From Flavobacteriales bacterium (lineage in GTDB: Bacteria; Bacteroidota; Bacteroidia; Flavobacteriales_F; PHOS-HE28): a DNA stretch of 64,000 bases. The notes under the pieces were generated by a model. It was given only the letters and a program-made list of their open reading frames with translations. It was not told the DNA's origin and searched no databases. The stretch covers positions 54,530 through 118,529 of the forward strand of contig JADJXF010000019.1 of NCBI GenBank assembly GCA_016715995.1, given 5' to 3'. Made by a program: the position numbers and the translations under genes. Position 1 is the stretch's first letter. Every line of letters begins with the position of its first letter. Shown here one piece after another: positions 54,822 to 63,249 of this stretch.

Positions 54822-56333
54822 ATGCTGTCCGGATTCCCCATCGAAGAGATCCTGTTCGTCTGCGCCTTGCTGCTGCTGGGCAGCATCCTGGCCAGCAAGA
54901 CCAGCGGTCGCGTTGGCGTTCCATCGTTGCTGCTCTTCCTTGGCGTGGGCATGCTGGTGGGCTCCGACGGGCTGGGCTGGATCCACTTCGACAACCCGCG
55001 CCAGGCGCAGTTCATCGGGAACGTGGCGCTGGTGTTCATCCTCTTCTCCGGCGGACTGGATACGCGCTGGGACAGCATCCGTCCCGTGGTGTGGCAGGGC
55101 ATCTCGCTCTCCACGGTCGGTGTGCTCATCACGGCGGTGGTGGTGGGCGTGTGCGTGCCGTGGATCACCGACCTCACCTGGAAGGAGGGCCTGTTGCTGG
55201 GGGCCATCATCTCCAGCACCGATGCGCCCGCCGTGTTCACCATCCTGCGCTCCAAGGGCGTGGCGCTGCGCGGCAACCTGCGCCCGTTGATGGAGCTTGA
55301 ATCGGGCAGCAACGACCCGATGGCCTACCTGCTCACCACTGCGGCCCTGCAACTGCTCACCAGTTCCATGGAAGCGGCCTCGTATTGGGCCCTGGCAGGA
55401 ATGTTCCTGCAGCAGATGGTGGTGGGCGCGCTGGCGGGCTGGGCCATGGGCCTGCTCACCACGCGCATGATGAACTTCGTGAAGCTCGAGTTCGACGGGC
55501 TGTACCCGGTGCTCCTGCTGGCGCTGGTGCTCTTCACCTTCGCGGGCACGCAGCTCATCGGCGGCAACGGCTTCCTCGCGGTGTACCTCACGGGCATCGT
55601 GCTGGGCAACCGCAGCTTCGTTCACAAGAAGAGCTTGATCCACTTCTACGATGGTCAGGCCTGGCTTGTGCAGATCGCCATGTTCCTGGTGCTGGGTCTG
55701 CTGGTCTTCCCGAAGCAGGTGGTGCCCGTGATGCTGCCGGGCCTGCTGATCTCGCTGGTGCTCATGTTCGTGGCGCGCCCGCTCGCGGTGCTGATCGCGC
55801 TGGCGCCCTTCCGCCTCACGTGGGCCAAGCGGACCATGATCTCGTGGGTGGGCCTGCGCGGCGCCGTGCCCATCGTGCTGGCCACCTATCCCATGGTGGC
55901 CGGTGTGGAGAGCGCGGGCCTCATCTTCAACATCGTCTTCTTCATCGTGCTCACCTCGGTGGCCGTGCAGGGCACCACCCTGCCGTTGGTGGCGCGCCTG
56001 CTCAAGCTGCACCGTCCGGGGGAGTCGCGGCACCGCACCGCGCTCGATGTGGAGATCAGCCCGGAGAGCCGGGGCATGCTGTGCAAACTGGAGGTGCCCG
56101 TGGGCAGCGTGGCCGTGGGGAAGAGCGTGCTGCGCATCGGGCTGCCGCGCGGGGTGCTCATCACCATGGTGAAGCGCGGCGATACCTACATCTCGCCCTC
56201 GGGCTCCACCGTGCTGCTCGGCGGCGACCGCCTGGTGGTGCTCACGCCGCAGCTTGATATGCTCGATGAAGCCATGGAACGGCTCGGCCTGCGCATGGTG
56301 GGGCCTGTGGCGATGCAGGCCGGGGAGTTCTGA
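54822..56333 (+). CDS. K+/H+ antiporter (CPA1 type) with C-terminal RCK_C domain
   Basis: 503 residues: 12-13 helices of the CPA1 fold, with LFSGGLDTRWDSI, ISSTDAPAVFTIL and LESGSNDPMAYLL containing the ion-site Asp pair. A cytoplasmic TrkA/RCK_C domain (LEVPVGSVAVGKSVLRIGLP to LVVLTPQ) follows. It resembles CvrA/NhaP2 antiporters. The ATG at 54822 is preferred to an upstream TTG that would add 20 residues. Confidence 0.9.
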   Translation: MLSGFPIEEILFVCALLLLGSILASKTSGRVGVPSLLLFLGVGMLVGSDGLGWIHFDNPRQAQFIGNVALVFILFSGGLDTRWDSIRPVVWQGISLSTVGVLITAVVVGVCVPWITDLTWKEGLLLGAIISSTDAPAVFTILRSKGVALRGNLRPLMELESGSNDPMAYLLTTAALQLLTSSMEAASYWALAGMFLQQMVVGALAGWAMGLLTTRMMNFVKLEFDGLYPVLLLALVLFTFAGTQLIGGNGFLAVYLTGIVLGNRSFVHKKSLIHFYDGQAWLVQIAMFLVLGLLVFPKQVVPVMLPGLLISLVLMFVARPLAVLIALAPFRLTWAKRTMISWVGLRGAVPIVLATYPMVAGVESAGLIFNIVFFIVLTSVAVQGTTLPLVARLLKLHRPGESRHRTALDVEISPESRGMLCKLEVPVGSVAVGKSVLRIGLPRGVLITMVKRGDTYISPSGSTVLLGGDRLVVLTPQLDMLDEAMERLGLRMVGPVAMQAGEF

Positions 56334-56342
56334 GCGCGGCGC

Positions 56343-58097
56343 TCACTCCGCGTAGAGGCCGTTGACCACCGCCGCGTACTTGGCCATGATCGGCTTGCGC
56401 TTCAGCTTCAGCGAGGGTGTCAGGTCGCCGGCGTCGATGGTGAGCTCGGCGGGCAGCAAGGCGATCTTCTTCACCATTTCCCAGTTGCCCAACTCGGCGT
56501 TGGCCTCCTCCACTTCCTGGAAGATGCGGTCCACGATGCGCTGCTCCTTGATCACCTGCTCGCGGCTGGTGAAGGGGATCTCCTTCAACGCGCAATAGTC
56601 CTTCAGGAAATTGAAGTCTGGCACGATGAGGGCCGCAGGGAACTTCTGGTTCTCGCCGATGACCATGGCCTGCTCGATGAAGCGCGAGGCCTTCAGGCGG
56701 TTCTCCAGCACCTGCGGCGCCACGTACTTGCCGCCGCTGGTCTTGAAGATCTCCTTCTTCCGATCGGTGATGCGCAGGAAGCCCTCCTTGGTGAGCTCGC
56801 CGATGTCGCCGGTGTGCAGCCAGCCCTCCGCGTCGAGCGCCTCCTTCGTCAGTTCGGGCTCATTGTAATAGCCCTGCATGATGTTCGGACCGCGCGCCAG
56901 GATCTCGCCATCGGGCGCGATGCGCACCTCCACGCCGGGGATGGGGCGGCCCACCGTGCCGAAGCGCAGCCCGTCGCCGCGCAGGTCGTTCACGCTGATC
57001 ACCGGACTGCTCTCGGTGAGGCCGTAGCCTTCCATCACCGGAACGCCGGCGGCGTTGAACACACGTGCCAGCCGCTCCTGCAAAGCAGCGCTGCCGCTGG
57101 CCACCACGCGGCAGCGACCACCGAGGGCCTCCTGCCACTTGCTGAAGATGAGCTTGCGCGCGATGGCCAGTTGCACGTTGTACCACCAGCTGCGGCCATG
57201 CACGTCGTACTTGAAGCCGAGCTCCAGGGCCCAGAAGAAGAGCGCGCGCTTGATGCCGGTGAGCGCCTCGCCCTTGGCCATGATCCTGTCGAAGATCTTC
57301 TCCAGCAGGCGCGGCACGGCGGTGAACACGTCGGGGCGCACCTCGCGGATGCGGTCGCCGAGGTCCTCCAGCGATTCCTGGAAGTAGATGCTCACGCCCA
57401 CGTACATGTACATGTACATGAGCATGCGCTCGTAGATGTGCGAGAGCGGCAGGAAGCTGATGGCGCGCGCGGTGTGATCCACCGGGAAGCGCTCGATGCT
57501 CGCGACCAGGTTGCTGATGATGTTGCGGTGGGTGAGCATCACGCCCTTGGGCTTGCCCGTGGTACCGCTGGTGTAGATGATGGTGGCCAGGTCGGTGTCC
57601 TTCACCGCCGTTTCGTAGTCGCGCAATGTGGTTACCTGCGTCGCGTCGGCGTGGTCGAGCACCTCGCTCCAGTGGCGCGCGCCGGCCACGCGCTCGAAGG
57701 TGAAGCAGTGCGCCGGACCGCCGGGTTGCGCGGCCTTCGCGTGGATGTCGGCATTGGCGCTGAAGCACACGTTCACGCCGGCATGCTTGAGGATGTACCC
57801 GTAATCCTCCTTGCTGCTGGTGGGGTAGATGGGCACGGTGACGGCCCCGATGCGCAGGATGGCCTGGTCCACCAGTGCCCACTCGCTGCGGTTGCCGCTG
57901 CAGATGGCCACCTTGTGCCCCGGCGCCACGCCCAGCTCCATCAGCCCCAGCGCCATCCGCTCGCTGATGTCGATGAGCTCCTGCGTGCTGTACGGCCGCC
58001 ACTCCCCGCCTTCCTTCGTGGCGATGGCATCGGCCTTCGGATAGCTGGCCAGCTGGTGCTTCGGGATGTCGAAGAGGCGCGCGATGGTCATGCGCAC
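56343..58097 (-). CDS. Long-chain fatty acid-CoA ligase (AMP-forming)
   Basis: 584 residues. The P-loop TIIYTSGTTGKPKGVMLTH is near residue 178, and VMEGYGLTESSPVIS, GWLHTGDIG and the C-terminal lysine region (DLTPSLKLKRKPIM) match the acyl-activating family. It joins a fatty acid to CoA for membrane lipid synthesis or oxidation. It converges with the antiporter gene. A small (TACATG) repeat at 57399-57420 encodes MYMYMY. Confidence 0.93.
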   Translation of the reverse strand: MRMTIARLFDIPKHQLASYPKADAIATKEGGEWRPYSTQELIDISERMALGLMELGVAPGHKVAICSGNRSEWALVDQAILRIGAVTVPIYPTSSKEDYGYILKHAGVNVCFSANADIHAKAAQPGGPAHCFTFERVAGARHWSEVLDHADATQVTTLRDYETAVKDTDLATIIYTSGTTGKPKGVMLTHRNIISNLVASIERFPVDHTARAISFLPLSHIYERMLMYMYMYVGVSIYFQESLEDLGDRIREVRPDVFTAVPRLLEKIFDRIMAKGEALTGIKRALFFWALELGFKYDVHGRSWWYNVQLAIARKLIFSKWQEALGGRCRVVASGSAALQERLARVFNAAGVPVMEGYGLTESSPVISVNDLRGDGLRFGTVGRPIPGVEVRIAPDGEILARGPNIMQGYYNEPELTKEALDAEGWLHTGDIGELTKEGFLRITDRKKEIFKTSGGKYVAPQVLENRLKASRFIEQAMVIGENQKFPAALIVPDFNFLKDYCALKEIPFTSREQVIKEQRIVDRIFQEVEEANAELGNWEMVKKIALLPAELTIDAGDLTPSLKLKRKPIMAKYAAVVNGLYAE

Positions 58098-58224
58098 AAG
58101 ATAATGGGTGGTCCGGACAGCCTTATGCGGATGTTGCCGCAGAGGCGCAGAGACGCAGAGAACCCAGAATGCACCGTGCGCGGAAAAGGGCAGGGCTGCC
58201 AGTGGGCGGCCCTGCTATCGTTTG
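58098..58224. other. Intergenic with inverted GCAGAGGCGCAGAGACG motif
   Basis: At 58134-58160 a GCCGCAGAGGCGCAGAGACG motif lies in the opposite direction to the copies downstream. Otherwise no gene or RNA feature is seen. Confidence 0.45.
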
Positions 58225-58540
58225 CTCGGCGCCTCCGCGCCTCTGCGGCCAATCCTTCTTCCAGCGCCCCATCGAACTTCACGTTAATCACGCGGATGCC
58301 GCCCTCTCGCGTTCCCTGCGTCTCCGCGCCTCTGCGGCCAATCCTTATTCCAGCGCCCCATCGAACTTCACGGCAATCATGCGGATGCCGCCCTATCGCG
58401 TTCTCTGCGTCTCTGCGTCTCTGCGCCTCTGCGGCCAATCCTTATTCCAGCGCCCCGTCGAACTCAACGTTAATCACGCGGATGCCCTCTCGCGTTCTCT
58501 GCGTCTCTGCGCCTCTGCGGCTAACCTTCACTCCAATCGC
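58225..58540 (-). repeat. Tandem repeats of about 86-97 bp derived from the 3' end of the neighbouring gene
   Basis: Three copies plus the gene's own end begin at about 58235, 58324, 58421 and 58507. On the minus strand each reads a tail like RVINVEFDGALE, a stop, then GGATTGGCCGCAGAGGCGC and GCAGAGACGCAGAG. The real gene at 58528 ends RVITVEFDGRLE. The units differ by a few bases. Confidence 0.8.
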
Positions 58541-58959
58541 CCGTCGAACTCCACGGTGATCACCCGCACGTTGATGCCCTTCTTGATGGTGAACTTCTCC
58601 TTGAAGTGCGTGACCCGTTCCTGGTCGCCGTAGAAGGTCTTCTTCACCTCGCGCTTGTCATTGTCACCATCCACCTTCAGGTGGATCACGAAGGTGACGT
58701 ACACCGCCCCGTCCTTCACGCTGCTGCGGCGCGAGTTGTGGGTGTGGATGCGCACCTGGGCCTTGGCGCGCAGGCCATCCTGGTCGTACATCACCAAACG
58801 GTCCTGGCCTTCGCTGCCCACCACCTGCGCGCTCACGTCCTGCCCGCGGCGCGAATTCTCCTTCTCCGTGATGGTCACATTCGAGATGTGGAACATGGTC
58901 TGGGCCTGCGTGAACAGGGCGGCCAGCGTAAAGCCGGCGGTGATCAGTATCGTTTTCAT
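58528..58959 (-). CDS. Secreted hypothetical protein
   Basis: 143 residues: signal peptide (MKTILITAGFTLAALFTQAQ), then a basic beta-rich domain (TMFHISNVTITEKENSRRGQ, DGAVYVTFVIHLKVDGDND). No known family. Its 3' end is the source of the repeats above. The ATG at 58959 is fixed by the signal peptide. Divergent from the gene at 59033. Confidence 0.65.
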   Translation of the reverse strand: MKTILITAGFTLAALFTQAQTMFHISNVTITEKENSRRGQDVSAQVVGSEGQDRLVMYDQDGLRAKAQVRIHTHNSRRSSVKDGAVYVTFVIHLKVDGDNDKREVKKTFYGDQERVTHFKEKFTIKKGINVRVITVEFDGRLE

Positions 58960-59032
58960 GTGTCGTGGTCTTGTGTTTGCTTTGGCGGCTCGAATTAACG
59001 CACCTTCAACCTCAAACAACAACCGAACCGTC

Positions 59033-59437
59033 ATGAAACTCGACACCCGCTCCCTGCTCTTCGGCGCCTCTTTCGCGGTGGCCCTCTTCCTCGGCTACAG
59101 CTTCCGTCCCGAGCCGGCGGCGCCACAGGCCTACACCTACCGCCAGTTCAGCACCATCGAGAGCGTGGTGCCCGGCGGCCTCGGCCGCTCGCGCGTGATC
59201 ATCAGCGACCAGGGCGACCAGGAGGTGGGCAAGGACCTGATGAACTTCTACAGCATGGTGGGCATCAACTTCAAGAACATCGCCAACAACGACCGCGTGA
59301 TCGTGGAGACCATCAACACCTACGTGAACGAGGGCTGGGAGCTGCACACCGTGGTCACCGGCGTGAACAGCGCCGCCGAAGGCAAAGGCGGCACCGGCAT
59401 CTTCATCACACGCTACCTGTTCCGGAAGCCGGTGTAA
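59033..59437 (+). CDS. DUF4177-like small membrane-anchored protein
   Basis: 134 residues with an N-terminal hydrophobic segment (SLLFGASFAVALFLGYSF) and a C-terminal domain ending ETINTYVNEGWELHTVVTG...FITRYLFRKPV. The GWELHTVVT pattern is typical of DUF4177 proteins, of unknown function. A strong terminator follows. Divergent from the gene at 58528. Confidence 0.7.
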   Translation: MKLDTRSLLFGASFAVALFLGYSFRPEPAAPQAYTYRQFSTIESVVPGGLGRSRVIISDQGDQEVGKDLMNFYSMVGINFKNIANNDRVIVETINTYVNEGWELHTVVTGVNSAAEGKGGTGIFITRYLFRKPV

Positions 59438-59456
59438 GGCTCGCATCATTATGTGT

Positions 59457-59490
59457 GAACGCCCCGGCCTCGACCGGGGCGTTCGCTTTT
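59457..59490 (+). terminator. Rho-independent terminator
   Basis: 11-bp perfect stem GAACGCCCCGG-cctcga-CCGGGGCGTTC followed by GCTTTT. It is 20 nt past the stop at 59437 and is the clearest terminator in the window. Confidence 0.85.
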
Positions 59491-59609
59491 CCAAGGGAAT
59501 ACGCCTTCCGTTGCGGCCGATCGGGGGCCTTGCCGCGAGCGCTAACCGTTCGTCAAAATACGTAGTTCTTGGTATTGCAGGGCTCCGGCACGGGCGATTG
59601 CTTGCGGCC

Positions 59610-60299
59610 ATGAATGCAATGCCCGAACAACGGATGGCCGACCCGCAATGGCGGGTGGCAGTAGTGGATGCGTTGCCGCTCTTCGGCGAGGCGCTGGCGC
59701 TTGCGGTGGGCGCCTGGCCCCAAGGGCGGCTGGCGGTGCAGGCCACCGACGCCGACGCTTACATGCGCGCCTGCGCCGAGAACGGTCACATCCACCTGGC
59801 GCTGGTGGACCTGCACCTGCCGGGTCGCGATGGGCTGGAGCTGCTGCGGTGGATGGCCCGCCACCAGCCGCGCACGCGTGCGCTGCTCATCGCCCATGCG
59901 CCCACGCCCTTGCAGGTGCGGCAGGCGCTGCAGGCCGGCGCCCGTGGCGTGCTGCACCGCGCGGTGAGCCGCGAAGGGGTGCTGCTCGCGCTGGACCACC
60001 TGTGCACCGTGGGCTTCCACTACAACGAACTGGTGAGCCACGCCCTGCGCCGCCAGGTGCGCGAGGAGGGCGAGCGGCAGCAGCCGCACCGGGTGTGGGA
60101 CAGCCTCACGCCGCGCGAGCGCGAGTTCCTGCGGTGCTATGCCGCACCGGGCATGGAGCGCCTCGCGGAGGTGGCGCGGCGCATGGGCATCAGCCGCCAC
60201 ACGTCGGAGAGCTTCCGCAAGCATGTGGTGCGGAAGACCGGCATCCGCCACCGCGCCGAGCTGGTGCGCTGGGTGCTGGAGAATGGGCTGGGGGCTTAG
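59610..60299 (+). CDS. LuxR/NarL-type response regulator with degenerate receiver domain
   Basis: 229 residues. A receiver-like domain (residues 14-125) has the phospho-acceptor aspartate (ALVDLHLPGRDG, D67) but only one acidic residue at the metal pocket (VVDALPLF). The usual Thr/Ser switch (LIAHAP here) and Lys (GVLHRA, Arg) are absent. A LuxR helix-turn-helix follows (SLTPREREFLRCY, ISRHTSESFRKHVV). No histidine kinase is next to it. Start 59610 or 59619 or 59634. Confidence 0.82.
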   Translation: MNAMPEQRMADPQWRVAVVDALPLFGEALALAVGAWPQGRLAVQATDADAYMRACAENGHIHLALVDLHLPGRDGLELLRWMARHQPRTRALLIAHAPTPLQVRQALQAGARGVLHRAVSREGVLLALDHLCTVGFHYNELVSHALRRQVREEGERQQPHRVWDSLTPREREFLRCYAAPGMERLAEVARRMGISRHTSESFRKHVVRKTGIRHRAELVRWVLENGLGA

Positions 60300-60387
60300 C
60301 GGACCCAGGAAGAGAAGGAGAGGGGCGATCGATTGCCAGCCCAACCTAAAGATCACGGAGATCACCGTGAAATAGGGCGGCGAGGGC

Positions 60388-60864
60388 CTACTCCCCTTTC
60401 CTCGGCTTGCTCCAGTGCTGCTCCAGCGAGTGGTTGCACGCATTCATCAGCGCCATGCCTTCGCGCGCCAGGTCGTGGTAGTCGTTCTCGCCGCGGCGGT
60501 AGAAGCGCGCCATGTCCTTGAACTGGATCATCGCCGTTTCCACCACGGTGTCCTCCACCAGGGGCAGCACGCCCCAGTAGCAGGTGCGGAAGCGCTCCAG
60601 GCAACTGTCGAAGGCCAACGTGTCCAGCGGGCTTATCCACAACTGCTCATCGTGGGGCACCACCAGCAGGTCGCCCACGGCCTTGCCCACATCCTCGTAG
60701 GCCTGCAGCTTCTTGTTGTACATGCTGCGGGCGAACTCCATCTTGCTCTCGTGGCTCATCTGGCTGGTGAACTGCCAGGCGCCCACCGAAATGCCCAGCA
60801 CGGTCACCACCGGGGTTATCCCCTTGCCCCAGTCCCAGCCCTGTTTCGCCGGTTTCTTCTCCAT
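60388..60864 (-). CDS. Hypothetical protein with N-terminal hydrophobic segment
   Basis: 158 residues. KGITPVVTVLGISVGAWQF (residues ~14-32) is a possible membrane helix, and the rest is helical with several Cys, Trp and acidic residues. No family recognised. Its ATG overlaps the stop of the gene at 60864 by one base (TGATG), so translation is probably coupled. Confidence 0.6.
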   Translation of the reverse strand: MEKKPAKQGWDWGKGITPVVTVLGISVGAWQFTSQMSHESKMEFARSMYNKKLQAYEDVGKAVGDLLVVPHDEQLWISPLDTLAFDSCLERFRTCYWGVLPLVEDTVVETAMIQFKDMARFYRRGENDYHDLAREGMALMNACNHSLEQHWSKPRKGE

Positions 60865-61280
60865 CAGTGCGTGAGGTAGATGGTGCGCGTAGCGTCCGTC
60901 TTGCCGTCGGGCACCGTGGTCAGGCGTACGCAATTGGCGTTGCCCTTGCAGGCCGGCGCATTGGCAGGCAGCGCCTTCACCTGGTAGCGCGCGCCACCGA
61001 AGGCGATGCCGCTCTTGCCGCCTACGGTCCACGTGGCCACAGTTTCCGTGCTGTTCTTCCACGCCCCGTTCACACAGGACCCCACCACCACTTGGGCGGG
61101 CTTGGCTTGGAAGGCGTAGGTGGCATCACCCGTGGTGCACTTGGGTGTGGCTGCGGGCGTGGACCCGATCACGCTCCACTGCTGGCGGCCACCACCGGTA
61201 AGCGTGGCGAGCGCATCCGGCTGGGCGCTCACGAGCACGCTGATGCCGATGCCGAGGAGAAGAAAGCTGGTGCGGAGCAT
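60864..61280 (-). CDS. Secreted hypothetical protein
   Basis: 138 residues with signal peptide (LLLGIGISVLVSAQ) and a small domain with four cysteines (PKCTTGD, VGSCVNG, PACKGNANCVRL), likely two disulfides. No family recognised. Coupled to the gene at 60388. The start is fixed by the leader. Confidence 0.65.
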   Translation of the reverse strand: MLRTSFLLLGIGISVLVSAQPDALATLTGGGRQQWSVIGSTPAATPKCTTGDATYAFQAKPAQVVVGSCVNGAWKNSTETVATWTVGGKSGIAFGGARYQVKALPANAPACKGNANCVRLTTVPDGKTDATRTIYLTH

Positions 61281-61455
61281 GGGAAGGTTGTTTGGACCGG
61301 ATGCACTGCAAGTCCGGGACCGAAGATCGGGAAAGGTGGGGAACGGATGATTCCAGGCCCACCTACGGGTAAATGGGACCATCCCGGCCCATTTCCAGAT
61401 GCCCCACCTTGCTGACGGGTGAGGTCGCCTATCATCCAAAAGGAATAATCCTCTT
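61281..61455. other. Intergenic, no gene seen
   Basis: No coding frame with domain content. It begins the 719-base gap to the OmpA gene; the rest of the gap holds two copies of the dispersed element. Confidence 0.4.
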
Positions 61456-61601
61456 CCACCCTTTGCTCGCACAAAGGGTGGAGCCCAAAGTGCGCCACGG
61501 CCAAAGCCGCAGCCCGGCTCGCACAGGCCCGCAGCACAGGCTCCCCGAGCCGGGCGCGGCCGCGCTGGCCGTGGACACCCACCGCACGCGGCACCTCAGC
61601 G
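61456..61601 (-). repeat. Dispersed hairpin-ended element, copy B
   Basis: Inverted copy of the element at 29252, with only about ten differences by eye over ~145 bp. The hairpin is CCACCCTTTG-ctcgca-CAAAGGGTGG at 61456-61481. Confidence 0.75.
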
Positions 61602-61812
61602 CTCAGCGGGCGGTGGACGCTCATGCGCGTCAAGCATCTCAGCTCCGCCAGGCACGCTCAAGGAGCACCCATCGCATGAACGGATGCGTGCGGCATGCGC
61701 GAGACTTTGGAAGACGCAGGGTCCACTACGTGAGACCCTGCGAAGATTAATGGGCCAGAAGCTACGCGCAACGGGTAGTTGATGAGCATTTGCGTTCAGG
61801 AAAGGGCATGGT
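61602..61812. other. Intergenic, no gene seen
   Basis: Spacer between the two element copies. Nothing recognisable on either strand. Confidence 0.4.
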
Positions 61813-61962
61813 GCTCAAGTACCGCGTGCGGTGGGTGTCCACGATCCGCGCGGGACAGGCGGTCGGCGTGCCCGTGCGTAGAGCCTGTGCGGTAGCCGAG
61901 CCGCCTGGACTTGGATCGTGGTTGACTTTTGGCTCCACCTTTTCGTCAAGGAAAAGGTGGAA
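61813..61962 (+). repeat. Dispersed hairpin-ended element, copy C (divergent)
   Basis: Keeps the start (GCGTGCGGTGGGTGTCCACG) and end but has a different middle. The hairpin CCACCTTTTC-gtcaag-GAAAAGGTGG at 61935-61960 differs from copies A and B at two pairs, both changed on both strands. Confidence 0.7.
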
Positions 61963-61999
61963 AAGAACATGTTCACTTCCTCTGACCAGCGCCCGCCGC

Positions 62000-63214
62000 T
62001 CAAATCTTCACGAACTCAACGCGCCGGTTGTTGGCTTTTCCTTCCGGCGTGGTGTTGGGCGCGGTGGGCTTGCTCTCGCCCAGGCCATCGGTCTCCAGCC
62101 GGCCGCCATCAATGGCGAATTCCCGCACCAGGAATTCCTTCACCGCCGCCGCCCTGCGCCGCGACAGGTCCAGGTTCGCGGCTTCATCGCCATCGGCATC
62201 GGTATGGCCGATGATGGTAACGCGCACCGCCGCATCCTCCTTGAGCACGTTGGCCACCTCCTTCATGGTGCCATACGACGCCGGCTTGATGTTGGCGCTG
62301 TTCACGTCGAACAGGATCCCGTGCGTCACCCACCGGCCTTCGGTGAGGAGCTTGTTGCGGGTGTCCGGCGCACCGATGGCGAGGCGCAAATTGCTGAGGT
62401 AATAATTGGCCACGTCGCTGGGCCCCTGCAGCCACCACACCAAGGCATTGAATTTCCCGTCCGCGACGATCGCCTTGGGCAGGTCCCACACCTTCTCCTC
62501 GTTGAAATACACCCGCACGCGCTCCTTCTGCCGCCACACGGCCACATGCACCGGCGCCGCCGGGTCGGAGAACTGTTTCGTGGATGCATTGGGACTGCTT
62601 TCGGCCTCCCCATTTTTTCTTCGTTCGGTGGCGGAATGGCTGCTGCCCGGCCGTCCCGGAACCACGGTGAAGGTGAACCGTTCGGCCGCCGGCTGCCAGA
62701 GGGCGGGCTTGTCGTGGTCCGTCAACGCGACGATGCTGGTGTACAGCGCATAGGCCTGCCCCGGGTTGTCGCAGAGCAGGTCGAATTCAAGGGTGAAGTC
62801 CGCGGGCAGCGAATCGATGAACTCCGGCATGAAGACCCCCTGCCTGTTCAGCATCAGCCAATGCCCCTCGATCCCTTCCAGGGTCACCACCTCGGCCGAT
62901 GCATTGGTGTTCCATTTATCGGGGAAGTCGCCCACGGCATCCTGCATGAAGTCCTCCACCACCAGCACGCGTTCGCCGGGGACGAAGTCGAATTTGCTGT
63001 ACGCCTTCACCCCGCCGGTCTTACCCGCCGGCGCGGCGGGTTCGCTCTCCCCGGCGCCCTCCTCGGCCGGGGGTTTGTCCGCCTCCTTCTTCTCCAGCTC
63101 CTTGCGCGCCTTCTCCTCGGCCTTCTTCTTCGCGTTCTCGAGGACGTTCCCGATCTGGGCTCCCGCCACCAAGGGGGTCGCGACCAGCAGCAGCAATGGC
63201 AGTAACTTTTTCAT
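62000..63214 (-). CDS. OmpA-family cell-envelope protein
   Basis: 404 residues with signal peptide (ATPLVAGAQ), a charged Lys/Glu segment (residues ~25-60), a jelly-roll-like domain (FVPGERVLVVEDFMQDAVGD) and a C-terminal OmpA domain (ILFDVNSANIKPASYG, IGHTDADGDEAANLDLSRRR, NNRRVEFVKI) that binds peptidoglycan. It likely links outer membrane or periplasmic matter to the cell wall. A TAGCTTTA box lies 27 nt upstream. Confidence 0.88.
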   Translation of the reverse strand: MKKLLPLLLLVATPLVAGAQIGNVLENAKKKAEEKARKELEKKEADKPPAEEGAGESEPAAPAGKTGGVKAYSKFDFVPGERVLVVEDFMQDAVGDFPDKWNTNASAEVVTLEGIEGHWLMLNRQGVFMPEFIDSLPADFTLEFDLLCDNPGQAYALYTSIVALTDHDKPALWQPAAERFTFTVVPGRPGSSHSATERRKNGEAESSPNASTKQFSDPAAPVHVAVWRQKERVRVYFNEEKVWDLPKAIVADGKFNALVWWLQGPSDVANYYLSNLRLAIGAPDTRNKLLTEGRWVTHGILFDVNSANIKPASYGTMKEVANVLKEDAAVRVTIIGHTDADGDEAANLDLSRRRAAAVKEFLVREFAIDGGRLETDGLGESKPTAPNTTPEGKANNRRVEFVKI

Positions 63215-63241
63215 GGCTCACGCGGTTCGGTTCCGGCTGGT

Positions 63242-63249
63242 TAAAGCTA
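63242..63249 (-). promoter_or_regulatory. Putative -7 box TAGCTTTA of the OmpA-family gene
   Basis: One base from TAnnTTTG on the minus strand, 27 nt before the ATG at 63214. Confidence 0.35.

Noticed and set aside
54579..56033. 484-codon frame antisense to the K+/H+ antiporter
   Set aside because: Same shadow signature; the plus strand encodes a full antiporter with RCK_C domain.
58225..58540. CRISPR-like array
   Set aside because: Units are contiguous with no unique spacers and encode a gene tail; no cas genes nearby.
56814..58559. 581-codon frame antisense to the acyl-CoA ligase, running into the repeats
   Set aside because: Low-complexity product and continuation into tandem repeats; the minus strand has all ligase motifs.
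61373..61750. 125-codon frame across element copy B
   Set aside because: The frame exists only because the repeat is GC-rich; copies A and C do not keep the same protein.
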